A stretch of 64,000 bases of DNA from Treponema sp. UBA4873 (GTDB taxonomy: Bacteria; Spirochaetota; Spirochaetia; Treponematales; Treponemataceae), in assembly GCA_002399405.1 (NCBI GenBank), contig DHDP01000010.1, positions 11,981 to 75,980 of the forward strand, given 5' to 3'. The stretch's first letter is position 1, and each line of letters starts with the position of its first letter. Positions 1-8,558 of the stretch are shown here, piece by piece. The notes under the pieces were generated by a model. The model saw nothing but the letters and a program-made list of their open reading frames with translations. It was not told the DNA's origin and made no database searches. The position numbers and the translations under genes are program-made.

Positions 1-588
1 CCGAAAAAGGCGCTTGCGCTTCTGCGGAAGATCGGAATGAAACGGAACGATGAGGGCGTCATGTGCGCCGCGGACGGTACTCCCGTGGAGTTCGATCTTT
101 CGCTGGCCGCGACGAGCACCGTTGCGAACGATATAGCGCAGATTATCGCCGACGAGTGCGCAAAAATCGGCATTAAGGTAAACGTCCGACAGATTGATTT
201 CCAGAAGCTTATCGAATCGCTCACGTCCTCGTACGACTGGCAGTCTGTCATAATCGGACTGGGCGCGAATCTGTTTCCGTCGCAGGGAAGCAACGTATGG
301 CCTTCGGGCGGCAATCTGCATCTGTGGTATCCGCTGCAGGAAAAACCTGCGACGGAATGGGAGGCCCGCGTGGATTACCTTTACAACGAAGGGTGCTACA
401 CGAACGACCACGAAGCCGCCGCCGTGATATGGGATGAGTATCAGAAAATCATTCTCGAACAGTGTCCCGTCATATATCTCGTGCGTGCCCGCAGTTTTTT
501 TGCAATCAGGAACAAATGGGATTTGACGAACGTCTATTACGACAATCTGAACGGCGCAAAAACCGATTATGTATTTCTGAAACAGTAG
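1..588 (+). CDS. ABC transporter substrate-binding protein (family 5), C-terminal part
   Basis: This is the C-terminal end of an extracellular solute-binding protein of family 5 (OppA/DppA type), cut by the left edge of the window. The frame is open from base 1, so the first methionine at base 37 is internal, not the start. Visible features are typical of the C-terminal lobe: a stretch on an inferred periplasmic binding lobe with 'IGLGANLFPSQGSNVWPSGG', then 'WEARVDYLYNEG' and a terminal 'WDLTNVYYDNLNG'. In such proteins this lobe closes over a peptide or nickel-like ligand. The four downstream genes supply permeases and ATPases, so it is the ligand receptor of the same importer. The signal peptide and N-terminal lobe lie outside the window. 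Family call is firm; the ligand is not known. Confidence 0.85.
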   Translation, partial: PKKALALLRKIGMKRNDEGVMCAADGTPVEFDLSLAATSTVANDIAQIIADECAKIGIKVNVRQIDFQKLIESLTSSYDWQSVIIGLGANLFPSQGSNVWPSGGNLHLWYPLQEKPATEWEARVDYLYNEGCYTNDHEAAAVIWDEYQKIILEQCPVIYLVRARSFFAIRNKWDLTNVYYDNLNGAKTDYVFLKQ

Positions 589-597
589 GCAGGAAGT

Positions 598-1716
598 ATG
601 AATAACGGAAACAGTTTCGTATATTGCATAAAATCAGCCGGTCATGTGATTTCATATCCGTGGACGCGGTTTCAGGAGAAGGCTCCGCTCGCTTCGTATA
701 TTACGGGCCGCTTCGTTACGATGATTGCGCTGCTTTTTCTTCTGGGCTTCGCCATGTTCGGTCTCATGGCTCTCGCTCCCGGAGACGTCGTCGATCAGAT
801 GATGACGCAGCAGATTCTTTCGAGCGCCGACGGAAAGGCTTCAGGTGCGGCAGGTTCGAAGGCCGGGACGACGTTTTCCGCAGACCAGATGGCCGCTATG
901 CGCGCGGAGTACGGGCTCGACAAACCGTTTTACATGCAGTACTTCAAGTGGCTCGACCGCGTCGTTGTGCATCACGATCTCGGGGTTTCGCTCGTCTCCC
1001 GTGCTCCCGTCTGGTTTCTTATTAAATCGCGTCTTGTTAATTCCGTCGTACTCAATCTCATTTCGCTCGTGTTCATCACCGCGTTTTCCTTTCTGCTCGG
1101 TATTTATTTTTCAAGCAAGGTCGGAACGAACATAGATATTGCCGCGACATTTTTCGCGCTGTTCTTCCATGCGTTTCCAGGAATCCTGCTGCTTATTCTG
1201 CTGCAGCTGTTTGCGTCGGTCACGGGCCTGTTCCCGGTGACTGCGTATCCTGACTTTCCGTTTTCGTATGCGCCCGGCAGATTCACGTTCAGCTACGCGT
1301 ATCACGTGTTCCTGCCGCTGCTCGCGTCGTTCCTCGGCGGCGTGGGCGGCACTATGCGCATGATCCGTGCGACGATGCTCGACCAGATGGGGATGCCGTA
1401 TATCATGGCGCTCAGGGCGCGCGGTATAAGTGAAAAACGCGTTTATCTGAACCACGCGTTCCGCAATACGCTCAATCCGTACATCACGGGAAGCGCAAAC
1501 CTTCTCGCGAGCCTGTTTTCCGGGTCGCTCGTTCTGGAAATAATTTTCGCCTATCCGGGAATAGGACGGCTTATGTACGAAGCCGTCCTTCAGGAAGATA
1601 TAAATCTGGTACTTGCAAACAGCATGTTTATTTCTGCTCTCGTGCTCGTCGGCATGGTCGTTTCGGATATCCTGCTTGCGGTCGTCGATCCGCGCATCAG
1701 GTACGGGAAAGTGTGA
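598..1716 (+). CDS. ABC transporter permease, OppB/DppB type
   Basis: Inner-membrane permease of a binding-protein-dependent importer. The 372-residue protein has a hydrophilic N-terminus, a first membrane segment near residues 41-63, a periplasmic stretch with an Ala/Ser/Gly/Lys-rich insertion near residues 80-96, then further membrane segments. The cytoplasmic coupling loop is visible near residue 272 ('ALRARGISEKRVYLNHAFRN'), the EAA-like motif that contacts the ATPase. It is somewhat longer than a typical OppB (about 306-335 residues) because of the N-terminal tail and the insertion. It follows the binding protein by 9 bases with an AGGAAG ribosome-binding site and precedes the fused permease-ATPase by 7 bases, so it is in one operon. 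Substrate (oligopeptide, dipeptide or other) cannot be told. Confidence 0.9.
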   Translation: MNNGNSFVYCIKSAGHVISYPWTRFQEKAPLASYITGRFVTMIALLFLLGFAMFGLMALAPGDVVDQMMTQQILSSADGKASGAAGSKAGTTFSADQMAAMRAEYGLDKPFYMQYFKWLDRVVVHHDLGVSLVSRAPVWFLIKSRLVNSVVLNLISLVFITAFSFLLGIYFSSKVGTNIDIAATFFALFFHAFPGILLLILLQLFASVTGLFPVTAYPDFPFSYAPGRFTFSYAYHVFLPLLASFLGGVGGTMRMIRATMLDQMGMPYIMALRARGISEKRVYLNHAFRNTLNPYITGSANLLASLFSGSLVLEIIFAYPGIGRLMYEAVLQEDINLVLANSMFISALVLVGMVVSDILLAVVDPRIRYGKV

Positions 1717-1723
1717 GGTTCGT

Positions 1724-3820
1724 ATGAAGAAGTTCGGCATGTTCCTGAGAACGCAGCCCGTTGCGTTTACTTCGGTCGTTATTATTCTCGTTTTATATCT
1801 CGTGATGATATTCGCGGAATTCATCGCGCCGTATCCTGCGACGATGTCGTTCAGCACCGGCACGTTTCATCCCGGAAACATCCGCGTTACGCCGCAGGGC
1901 ATCGCCGCGCAGGAATGCCGCGTGCTCAATCCCGTGTCGTGGAAGTACGCGCGGGTAAAAGGCAGCTATCATAAGATAAATTTTTTCGTGCAGGGTTCGG
2001 AATACAAACTGCTCGGTATTATTCCGTGCAGCCGTCATCTTTTCGGAACGACGCCCGATCCTGCGACGGGGGAACTGTATCCGGCTTTTCTGCTCGGAGC
2101 GGACAATCTCGGACGGGATTTGTTCAGCCGCATCGTGTACGGAAGCCGCATATCGCTCACGATAGGTTTCGTCGCGTCGGCTCTTTCTCTTGTGCTTGCT
2201 ATTCTTCTCGGCGGTCTCGCCGGATATTACGGAGGCGCCGTCGACTGGACCGTCATGCGTCTGGCTGAATTTTTCATGCTTATTCCGGGATTGTATCTGA
2301 TTTTGTTCCTGCGTTCGATGCTCAATACGTCGATGGACAGCGGAACCGCATACATGATAATTACGGTGATTCTTTCGCTTGTCGGCTGGCCCGGTTCCGC
2401 GCGCACGATACGGGGCATGGTTCACGCGATCAAACGCGAGGATTTCGTTATGAACGCGGGCCTCGAGGGAATCCCGTCGGCGGTTATTATTTTCGTGCAT
2501 ATCATTCCGCAGATAGCGAGTCTGCTCATCGTGAGCATAGCGCTCAGCGTGCCGGGATTCATCATGAGCGAGACGACGCTTTCCTATCTCGGTCTCGGCA
2601 TAAGCGATCCGGCAGTCAGCTGGGGTTCTCTTATTAACCGCGATATTACGACGCTGTCGAACCTCAGGAATTATCCGTGGCTGCTCACTCCCGTCTGGCT
2701 GCTTCTTATTGTGACGCTTGCGTTCAATTTTTTCGGGGACGCGCTGCGCGATTATTTTGATCCGTACCATGCGGTTTTCAACACATGGAAAAAGCCGTTT
2801 GCGAAGACGGCCGGCGTTAATAAAAAAGCTCCGGAAAAAAAGGAGGAGGACCGCAGCGATGCGTTTTTATCAGTGGAAAACCTCCGTGTCGTGTTCACGG
2901 CTCTCCGCGGTACCGAGCGGATACGTATACACGCGGTGCGCGGAGTTTCGTTTTCGATGGCGAAAGGCGAAGTGCTCGGAATTGTCGGCGAGTCGGGAAG
3001 CGGAAAGTCGGTGACGACGACTGCAATTCCGGGACTGCTTCCGCAGAACGCGCAGGTCGACGGCCGTATCCTGTTCGGGGGAACTGATTTGGCGTCTCTC
3101 GGACAGAAAGAGCTGCGGCAGTACCGCGGCCGGAAAATCGGACTTATTTTTCAGGAACCGGGGCGGTCGTTCGATCCGCTGCAGAATATCGGGAGCGTGT
3201 TTTTTGAGACGTTCCGCGTGAGCGAACCCGGCATGACAAAGGAAGAGGCATACGCCGGCGCCGAAAAACTTCTCGCCGAAGTCGGACTTCCCGATCCGCG
3301 CGGCCGTCTTGAAAGCTATCCGCATCAGTTCTCCGGCGGTCAGCTGCAGCGCATCGGAATAGCGCTCGCGCTTGCACGGGGATGCGAACTGCTCATCGCG
3401 GACGAACCGACGACGGCGCTCGACGTAACGATTCAGGCGCAGATTGTGTCTCTGCTGCTGCGGCTGCAGAAAGAACGGCGGCTGTCGGTCATCTTCATCA
3501 GCCACAATATAGATCTTGTGGCTCAGGTTTCCGACCGCATGATTGTCATGTACGGCGGTATGGTGATGGAGGAGGGATCGGCGGAGGAAATCATACATGA
3601 TGCGCGTCATCCGTATACGCGCGCGCTTCTTGCCGCGTCGCCTCAATTCGGTTCGCACTATACGCAGGAGCGCATGAAATCGATTCCGGGAAAAGTCGCC
3701 GATCCCGCTCATCCCGAACCGGGATGTCCGTTTGCGCCGCGGTGTCAGTTCACGGAAGATGTTTGCAGAACGCCCGGCGTGGTTTGTCCGGTCGTGAAGA
3801 AAAGCAGGGGTGTGCAATGA
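1724..3820 (+). CDS. Fused ABC transporter permease-ATPase (OppC-OppD type)
   Basis: One 698-residue reading frame joins what are normally two proteins. Residues 1 to about 345 are an OppC/DppC-type permease with several membrane segments and a periplasmic insertion near residues 40-120. A charged linker at about residues 345-383 (rich in Lys and Glu) follows. Residues about 384-698 are an OppD/DppD-type ATPase: Walker A 'GESGSGKS' near 423, signature 'SGGQLQR' near 537, Walker B 'LLIADEPTTALD' near 557, and the C-terminal 'CPFAPRCQ' cysteine motif. The ATG at 1724 was preferred over upstream in-frame codons because it follows the oppB stop closely. A ribosome-binding-like AAGGAGGAGG at 2840-2849 lies in the linker, but the nearby ATG (2859) is out of frame, so no separate in-frame ATG start is seen. 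The last base pairs overlap the next gene (ATGA). Confidence 0.88.
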   Translation: MKKFGMFLRTQPVAFTSVVIILVLYLVMIFAEFIAPYPATMSFSTGTFHPGNIRVTPQGIAAQECRVLNPVSWKYARVKGSYHKINFFVQGSEYKLLGIIPCSRHLFGTTPDPATGELYPAFLLGADNLGRDLFSRIVYGSRISLTIGFVASALSLVLAILLGGLAGYYGGAVDWTVMRLAEFFMLIPGLYLILFLRSMLNTSMDSGTAYMIITVILSLVGWPGSARTIRGMVHAIKREDFVMNAGLEGIPSAVIIFVHIIPQIASLLIVSIALSVPGFIMSETTLSYLGLGISDPAVSWGSLINRDITTLSNLRNYPWLLTPVWLLLIVTLAFNFFGDALRDYFDPYHAVFNTWKKPFAKTAGVNKKAPEKKEEDRSDAFLSVENLRVVFTALRGTERIRIHAVRGVSFSMAKGEVLGIVGESGSGKSVTTTAIPGLLPQNAQVDGRILFGGTDLASLGQKELRQYRGRKIGLIFQEPGRSFDPLQNIGSVFFETFRVSEPGMTKEEAYAGAEKLLAEVGLPDPRGRLESYPHQFSGGQLQRIGIALALARGCELLIADEPTTALDVTIQAQIVSLLLRLQKERRLSVIFISHNIDLVAQVSDRMIVMYGGMVMEEGSAEEIIHDARHPYTRALLAASPQFGSHYTQERMKSIPGKVADPAHPEPGCPFAPRCQFTEDVCRTPGVVCPVVKKSRGVQ

Positions 3821-4782
3821 GCGACGGAATTATTAAAACACAGCATTTATACAAGACGTTTAATCTCGAAGCGGGATTTTTCGCAAAGCACGACAAAACT
3901 GTCTATGCGGTAAACGACGTTTCATTTACGATAGAGCGGGGAAAGACGTACGGACTCGTCGGCGAGTCGGGATGTGGAAAAACGACGACCGCGCGTCTGC
4001 TCGTCGAGATGTACAAACCGACGTCGGGAAAAGTTTTGTACACGCCGCCCGACGAAGCCGTTCAGGATATCGGGCAGTATTCCCGCCGTGAAATGCGTTC
4101 GTACCGGGAGCGCGTGAAATATATTTTTCAGGATCCTGCCCGTTCGCTCAATCCGCGCATGAATGTTTATGACGTGATTACGGCGGGGCTCCGATATTCG
4201 TCCATGTGGCGGGGGAAAGCCGCCGCGAAGGAGCTTGCTGCCGGAATGATGTCCGAGGTCGGTCTGACAGAAGCTGATTTGTACCGCCGTCCTTCGGAAT
4301 TTTCCGGCGGTCAGCGGCAGCGAATATCGATCGCGCGCGGATTAATAATGGAACCCGAGATGATGATATGCGACGAAGTCGTTTCCGCGCTCGACGTTTC
4401 GATTCAGGGTCAGATAATCAACCTGCTCGACGAGCTCCGCGAAAAGCGCGGACTCAGTTTCCTTTTCATAACGCACGACCTGAAAATCGCGTGCTATTTC
4501 TGCGATACGATCGGCGTTATGTACCGCGGTATTCTCGTCGAGGAGGCACCCGCCGGGGATTTGTACAAGACGGCGCTGCATCCGTACACGAAGCTGCTGT
4601 TCGACGGAGCAGCGGGAAAAGCGGCGGCGTCGAACGCGGAAGTGAAAACGACGCTTTCAATCGAGAAAGGCTGTCCGTTTGCGTACCGCTGTCCGTACGC
4701 ATGGGAAAAATGCCGGTCGGAGATGCCCGAATTTACATTGTCGGGCGACGGCCACAAAGTCCGCTGCTGGTCGGTGTTGTGA
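3817..4782 (+). CDS. ABC transporter ATP-binding protein, OppF/DppF type
   Basis: Second ATPase of the importer, 321 residues. It has Walker A 'GESGCGKTT' near residue 49, the ABC signature 'FSGGQRQRIS' near 162, Walker B 'MMICDEVVSALD' near 184 and the C-terminal oligopeptide-transporter motif 'CPFAYRCPYAWEKC'. It would pair with the ATPase half of the upstream fusion protein to drive import. The ATG at 3817 overlaps the stop of the fused gene (ATGA), indicating translational coupling; longer upstream codons would overlap the fusion gene deeply and are unlikely. It is the last gene of the operon; the following gene has its own promoter. Confidence 0.9.
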   Translation: MSDGIIKTQHLYKTFNLEAGFFAKHDKTVYAVNDVSFTIERGKTYGLVGESGCGKTTTARLLVEMYKPTSGKVLYTPPDEAVQDIGQYSRREMRSYRERVKYIFQDPARSLNPRMNVYDVITAGLRYSSMWRGKAAAKELAAGMMSEVGLTEADLYRRPSEFSGGQRQRISIARGLIMEPEMMICDEVVSALDVSIQGQIINLLDELREKRGLSFLFITHDLKIACYFCDTIGVMYRGILVEEAPAGDLYKTALHPYTKLLFDGAAGKAAASNAEVKTTLSIEKGCPFAYRCPYAWEKCRSEMPEFTLSGDGHKVRCWSVL

Positions 4783-4799
4783 TATACGACCGTACTTTG

Positions 4800-4837
4800 T
4801 TGGACTTTTCTCTGTTTTAGTGTTACTATTTATAGTA
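4800..4837 (+). promoter_or_regulatory. trpR promoter with overlapping dyad (candidate autoregulatory operator)
   Basis: A -35 like TTGGAC (4800-4805) is followed after 18 bases by TACTAT (4824-4829). The perfect dyad TACTAT-tt-ATAGTA covers 4824-4837, that is the -10 box through the A of the start codon. TrpR proteins repress their own promoters through short dyads, so autoregulation is inferred. No Shine-Dalgarno sequence is visible between promoter and ATG, and the predicted transcription start falls at the start codon. Confidence 0.5.
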
Positions 4838-5166
4838 TGAATAACGAAGCAGACACAAAAAAGACTGAAAAAAACGGTGCGTCGGAAGAGATGCTCAATG
4901 AAAGCTTTGCGGAGATTTGCCGCCTGCTTTCGGGCGTTGATGACGAACAGTTTATCTATGACTTTTTCGTGTGTCTTTTTACGCCTGCGGAACGACGGGA
5001 TTTTGCGAACCGCTGGCTGCTTGTGAAGGAAATAGATAAGGGAACGACGCAGCGCGAAATTGCGCGGAAATTCGGCATGTCGCTCTGCAAAATTACGAGG
5101 GGCTCCCGCGAGCTGAACAAAAAGGACAGCGCGTTCCGCAAAATGCTTGAACGGCTGTCCTCGTAG
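4837..5166 (+). CDS. trpR: TrpR-family transcriptional repressor
   Basis: A 109-residue helical DNA-binding protein of the Trp repressor family. The C-terminal half has the TrpR pattern: 'FTPAERRDFANRWLLVKEI', then the helix-turn-helix 'TTQREIARKFGMSLCKITRG' at about residues 70-90; 'ITRGS' matches the recognition helix end of classical TrpR rather than the YerC subgroup. The family normally represses tryptophan biosynthesis or transport genes when tryptophan is bound. No trp genes are in this window, so its targets are unknown; the dyad on its own promoter suggests self-control. It lacks a Shine-Dalgarno sequence, and the mRNA may be leaderless. An internal ATG at residue 19 is a possible alternative start. 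It converges with the ankyrin gene, two bases away. Confidence 0.82.
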   Translation: MNNEADTKKTEKNGASEEMLNESFAEICRLLSGVDDEQFIYDFFVCLFTPAERRDFANRWLLVKEIDKGTTQREIARKFGMSLCKITRGSRELNKKDSAFRKMLERLSS

Positions 5167-5168
5167 AA

Positions 5169-7952
5169 TTATTTCGTTTCGGCTTTTTTAGGCAGAAGCA
5201 CTGCCGCCGCATCGTTCCGTTTCCAGCGGAGCGCAGTCATGTACGGCGTCTCACCCGAGATGTTCCTGACGTTCACATCGAGACCGTAAGACAGCAGTTT
5301 TTGAATAGTTTCGGGCGTCGACATGCGCGCCGCGTAATGAAGGATTGTGTTGCCCTGTATGTCTGATTTCGTTCCCGCGTATTTTACAATATACGCCAGA
5401 ATGCGGTCGTTGTTCCTGTCGAGCGCGATTGTCGCGGCGTTTCGTCCTTTCTTGTCGATCGCGGAGAACGGATTTGCGCCGTTCTGCAGCAGAATAAGCG
5501 CATAATTTTCATAATTGTTCTCGACAGCATAGCTGAGCGGCGTACATCCGTCGGCGTTCCGCGTGTCTGTCGGGTATCCGAGCGCGACAAGCATTGACAG
5601 AATTTTTTCCGGACCCTTCGACTGCACGATGACGTGTACCGGTGTGTTGCCGTCGCTGTCGGTAATCGTCACATCCTTTCCGAGCACTGTCGTAATAATC
5701 TGTTCGCTCTGATTGAGCGAAAGCGAGAACGGCGTATTGCCGTTTTTGTCGCGCGAAAGCGGATTGCCGCCCGCGTTGCGGATTATGGCGATGACGCGCG
5801 TGTTGCCCGTAAGAGCCGCTTCATGATACGCGTTGCGCCCGTTTATTTCCTGTATCTGCGGATTTGCCCTGTTGTCGAGGAGCATCGTAATAACGTCGGT
5901 GTTCTGCCCGCGGACAGCATCCATAAGAATCGTACGGCCCGTGCTGTCGCTCGTGTTTGTATCCGCCCCTGCGTCTATGAGCAGTTTCGCCATGGGGAGT
6001 TTGCCCGCGAGAACTGCTTCCGCCAGTGCTGATTTTCCCGATATGTTCTGCGCGTTTACGTCTATGCCCAGACGGATAAGTTCACGTGCCGAATTGTCCG
6101 CATCCCAGCGGACAGCGACGTGAAGCGGCGTGCTGCCGAGGTGGTCGCGGTCGGAAACGGAGCTTCCGCCTTTTACCATCGTGTCTATGAGTCCGGAATC
6201 GTTTGTCTTTACTGCGTTGAAAACTGGTGTCTCGCCGTTTGCGTTGCGTGCGGACGGATTCGCACCTTTTTCAAGCAGCGACGTGACGGCATCCTTGAGT
6301 TCCCATTCAGCGGCGTAATGGAGCGCGGTGTTGCCGCTGCCGTCCGTCGCCGTGATAGTCTGCGATGTGATGAGCCAGTCCTGAACGCTGCCTCCCGATT
6401 TAAGCGCGAGGTGAAGCGGCGAATAGTTTTTGTTGTTTGTCGAGAAGATGTCGGCTTTTTTCGCAAGCAGCAGTTCACCGAGTTTCTGCCTGTTTTTGAG
6501 GACCGCGAGGTAAAGAGCGGAGTCGCCGTCGCTGTTGCGCGCGTTCACGTTGTCCATGAGACTGAGGATGTACTGGATCTTTTCGAGCGACGCGTCCGCC
6601 ATAATCGCGACGTGGAGCGGCGTGTTTCCCGCGGAATCGTGAGACATCACGTTCGACTTATTGACAATCATTTCGAGCATCGATTCGTCGTCTTTGAGCG
6701 CGAGAGAAAGCGGAGTCGTGCCGTTCTTGTCCTCTGAGTTGATGTCGGCGCCGTGCTCTGCATAGAACTTTACGTGAGCCGCATTCCGCTGCTGCATCGC
6801 AATGGCAAGAGGTGTGACTCCGTCCTTGTTGCGCGCGTTTACGTCCGCGCCCGCCGACACGAGCATCCCGAGAATGTCGTCCGGCAGATTCGTCATCGTC
6901 GCGGAATGCAGGACGGTATCGCCGTACGTGTCCTTGCGCGTCACGTCCGCATGGTACGAGATAAGCAGACTGTACATGTCTTTGCGCGCTGCTTCCGGCA
7001 TAATCAGCATGATCGGCGTTTTACCGAGATTGTCCTCCGCGTTTACGTCTGCGCCCGAATCGAGCAGCATTTTTGCGATGTCTGCATGACCGTAGCGTAC
7101 GGCTTCGTGGAGCGGCGTGGCGCCTGCAATATCCTGCACGTGGGTAGTTGCGTTGTTTTCAAGCAGGTATTTCGCGATGCCGCTGTGTCCCTGACTCGCC
7201 GCAATATGAAGCGGCGTCTGCCCGTCGTCGAAACGGTAATCGAGGTTTCTGTTTGCAACGGCATCCTGAAAATACGAAAATGCGGAATCGACGTGTTCGG
7301 CGCCTCCCATAATGAGATCCGCCGCAATTTCAACCGACGTCTCGTCGGCCGTATCTTCGAATGCAGCGTCAAGCGGCGTTTTTCCCGCGTTGTCGACCAC
7401 GGAAAGCGGCAGCTGTTTTTTGATGCAGTATTTTACCGCCTGTTCGTTCTTTGTCTTTACAAAATAGTGAACTATCGATTCCCCGTCGGTGTCGCGGATT
7501 TCTCCGCTCTTTGTCGTGATGAAAATGTCGTAGTACGACGGATCCTTCTGGAGACCCGAATCAAGGGCCGTCGTACCGTTCCCGTCCCTCGCGAAAAGAT
7601 CGCCGCCTACGGCTGCAAGAACTTTTGCCGCGTCGAAGCTGTCGTGTTTTATTGCAACATGAAGGGCCGTATCGCTGTCGTAATTCTTCAAATCAGTGTC
7701 GGCGCCCTTTATGATGAGGAACGTGACAAGGTCAGCGTCGTTTATCTGTGCGGCTGCGTGAAGCGCCGTGTTTCCGTGTTTGTCGACAGCGTTGATGTCG
7801 TACTTCGTCTGAAAACGGTTTTTTGCTTCATCCTGTTTTCCGCTGAGTATAAGTTCGACGACGGACGATTCTTTCTGAGGCGTCGTCCTGCATCCGAAAC
7901 TGAGTGTGCAGAGTACGATTGCTGCGAATGCAGGTATTTTGTTTTTTATCAT
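5169..7952 (-). CDS. Ankyrin-repeat lipoprotein
   Basis: A 927-residue protein beginning with a lipoprotein signal ('AIVLCTLSFGC', lipid-modified Cys near residue 21), so it is anchored in the inner or outer membrane and faces the periplasm or surface. The rest is almost entirely ankyrin repeats: I count about 26 copies of the 'D..G.TPLH.A' pattern spaced roughly 33 residues apart from residue 55 to the end. Repeats 3-6 and 20 are degenerate. Ankyrin arrays are protein-binding scaffolds; no catalytic domain is present. An AGGGGA ribosome-binding site precedes the ATG. No co-transcribed gene is obvious: its upstream neighbour is the Fur-type regulator on the same strand 79 bases away. The partner it binds is unknown; a role in cell envelope organisation or host interaction would be speculation. 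Confidence 0.88.
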   Translation of the reverse strand: MIKNKIPAFAAIVLCTLSFGCRTTPQKESSVVELILSGKQDEAKNRFQTKYDINAVDKHGNTALHAAAQINDADLVTFLIIKGADTDLKNYDSDTALHVAIKHDSFDAAKVLAAVGGDLFARDGNGTTALDSGLQKDPSYYDIFITTKSGEIRDTDGESIVHYFVKTKNEQAVKYCIKKQLPLSVVDNAGKTPLDAAFEDTADETSVEIAADLIMGGAEHVDSAFSYFQDAVANRNLDYRFDDGQTPLHIAASQGHSGIAKYLLENNATTHVQDIAGATPLHEAVRYGHADIAKMLLDSGADVNAEDNLGKTPIMLIMPEAARKDMYSLLISYHADVTRKDTYGDTVLHSATMTNLPDDILGMLVSAGADVNARNKDGVTPLAIAMQQRNAAHVKFYAEHGADINSEDKNGTTPLSLALKDDESMLEMIVNKSNVMSHDSAGNTPLHVAIMADASLEKIQYILSLMDNVNARNSDGDSALYLAVLKNRQKLGELLLAKKADIFSTNNKNYSPLHLALKSGGSVQDWLITSQTITATDGSGNTALHYAAEWELKDAVTSLLEKGANPSARNANGETPVFNAVKTNDSGLIDTMVKGGSSVSDRDHLGSTPLHVAVRWDADNSARELIRLGIDVNAQNISGKSALAEAVLAGKLPMAKLLIDAGADTNTSDSTGRTILMDAVRGQNTDVITMLLDNRANPQIQEINGRNAYHEAALTGNTRVIAIIRNAGGNPLSRDKNGNTPFSLSLNQSEQIITTVLGKDVTITDSDGNTPVHVIVQSKGPEKILSMLVALGYPTDTRNADGCTPLSYAVENNYENYALILLQNGANPFSAIDKKGRNAATIALDRNNDRILAYIVKYAGTKSDIQGNTILHYAARMSTPETIQKLLSYGLDVNVRNISGETPYMTALRWKRNDAAAVLLPKKAETK

Positions 7953-8031
7953 TTCGTTTTCCCCTGATAGTTCTCTGTTCTGAATATCGGGAAAAAGTCG
8001 GCTCGGATTAACTAAAAAAGAAAATCTCCGC

Positions 8032-8454
8032 TCATTTTGAACAGTCCGCGCACACGCCCCACAGGTTTGTCTGCATTTTCGTCATCGAGAATCCTTCGGG
8101 AAGCAGTTCGCTGCATTTTATCATATATGAAGAAAGGTTGTTATCATCAAAAATATCAAAAACACGCCCGCATTTTTCACATTTAAAATGAAGATGGGGA
8201 GTCGTATCCGCATCATAGCGGAGCTTGTCGTCTTCTATTTTTATCGTCTGTACAAGTTTTTTCTCTTCGAAAAGTTTGAGCGTATTGTATATAGTCGTTT
8301 TTGAAAGGGTAGGATAATCCGGGGATAGAGCCGAGTAAACGGTTTCGACAGTCGGGTGTACGGGATGCTCGCAGAGATATGCATATACTGCAACACGCTG
8401 TACGGAAGGGCGGATTCCAACCGCATCAAGTCTTGTATGATAATTATCTGCCAT
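8032..8454 (-). CDS. Fur-family regulator, PerR-like
   Basis: A 140-residue metal-dependent repressor of the Fur/PerR family. Residues 10-85 form the winged helix ('RPSVQRVAVYAYL', 'LSKTTIYNTLKLFEEK'). The dimerisation part holds the structural zinc cysteines C92, C95, C135 and C138 and the metal-binding His pair H87/H89. PerR versus Fur cannot be fixed from sequence alone; the neighbouring rubrerythrin gene argues for peroxide sensing (PerR). The start at 8454 was chosen because an AAAGGGA ribosome-binding site lies just upstream; a longer frame to 8517 would read through the promoter region. A compound dyad covers its promoter, consistent with autoregulation. Confidence 0.88.
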   Translation of the reverse strand: MADNYHTRLDAVGIRPSVQRVAVYAYLCEHPVHPTVETVYSALSPDYPTLSKTTIYNTLKLFEEKKLVQTIKIEDDKLRYDADTTPHLHFKCEKCGRVFDIFDDNNLSSYMIKCSELLPEGFSMTKMQTNLWGVCADCSK

Positions 8455-8472
8455 AATAAATCCCTTTTGGTA

Positions 8473-8515
8473 CTTATACTGTACTATACATTTTTCTCTA
8501 AGAAAAAGATAGTAC
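8473..8515 (-). promoter_or_regulatory. perR promoter and compound dyad
   Basis: On the minus strand a -35 like TTAGAG (8496-8501) and -10 TATAAG (8473-8478) are 17 bases apart. Two perfect dyads overlap them: GTACTAT at 8481-8487 with ATAGTAC at 8509-8515, and nested TTTTTCT (8491-8497) with AGAAAAA (8501-8507). The position over the promoter suggests binding by the Fur/PerR-type product, though neither dyad matches the classical 7-1-7 box exactly. Confidence 0.5.
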
Positions 8516-8558
8516 ACTGTGTCCGCGGGTGTGACGGCGCGGACACGGTGCGTAATTG

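Noticed and set aside
1111..2770. Long minus-strand frames opposite the permease genes
   Set aside because: They are rich in Arg/His/Glu with no domain, overlap clearly coding permeases, and are shadows of codon bias.
5634..7967. Plus-strand frames opposite the ankyrin gene
   Set aside because: Valine/arginine-rich antisense translations without motifs; the minus-strand ankyrin repeat frame is unmistakable.
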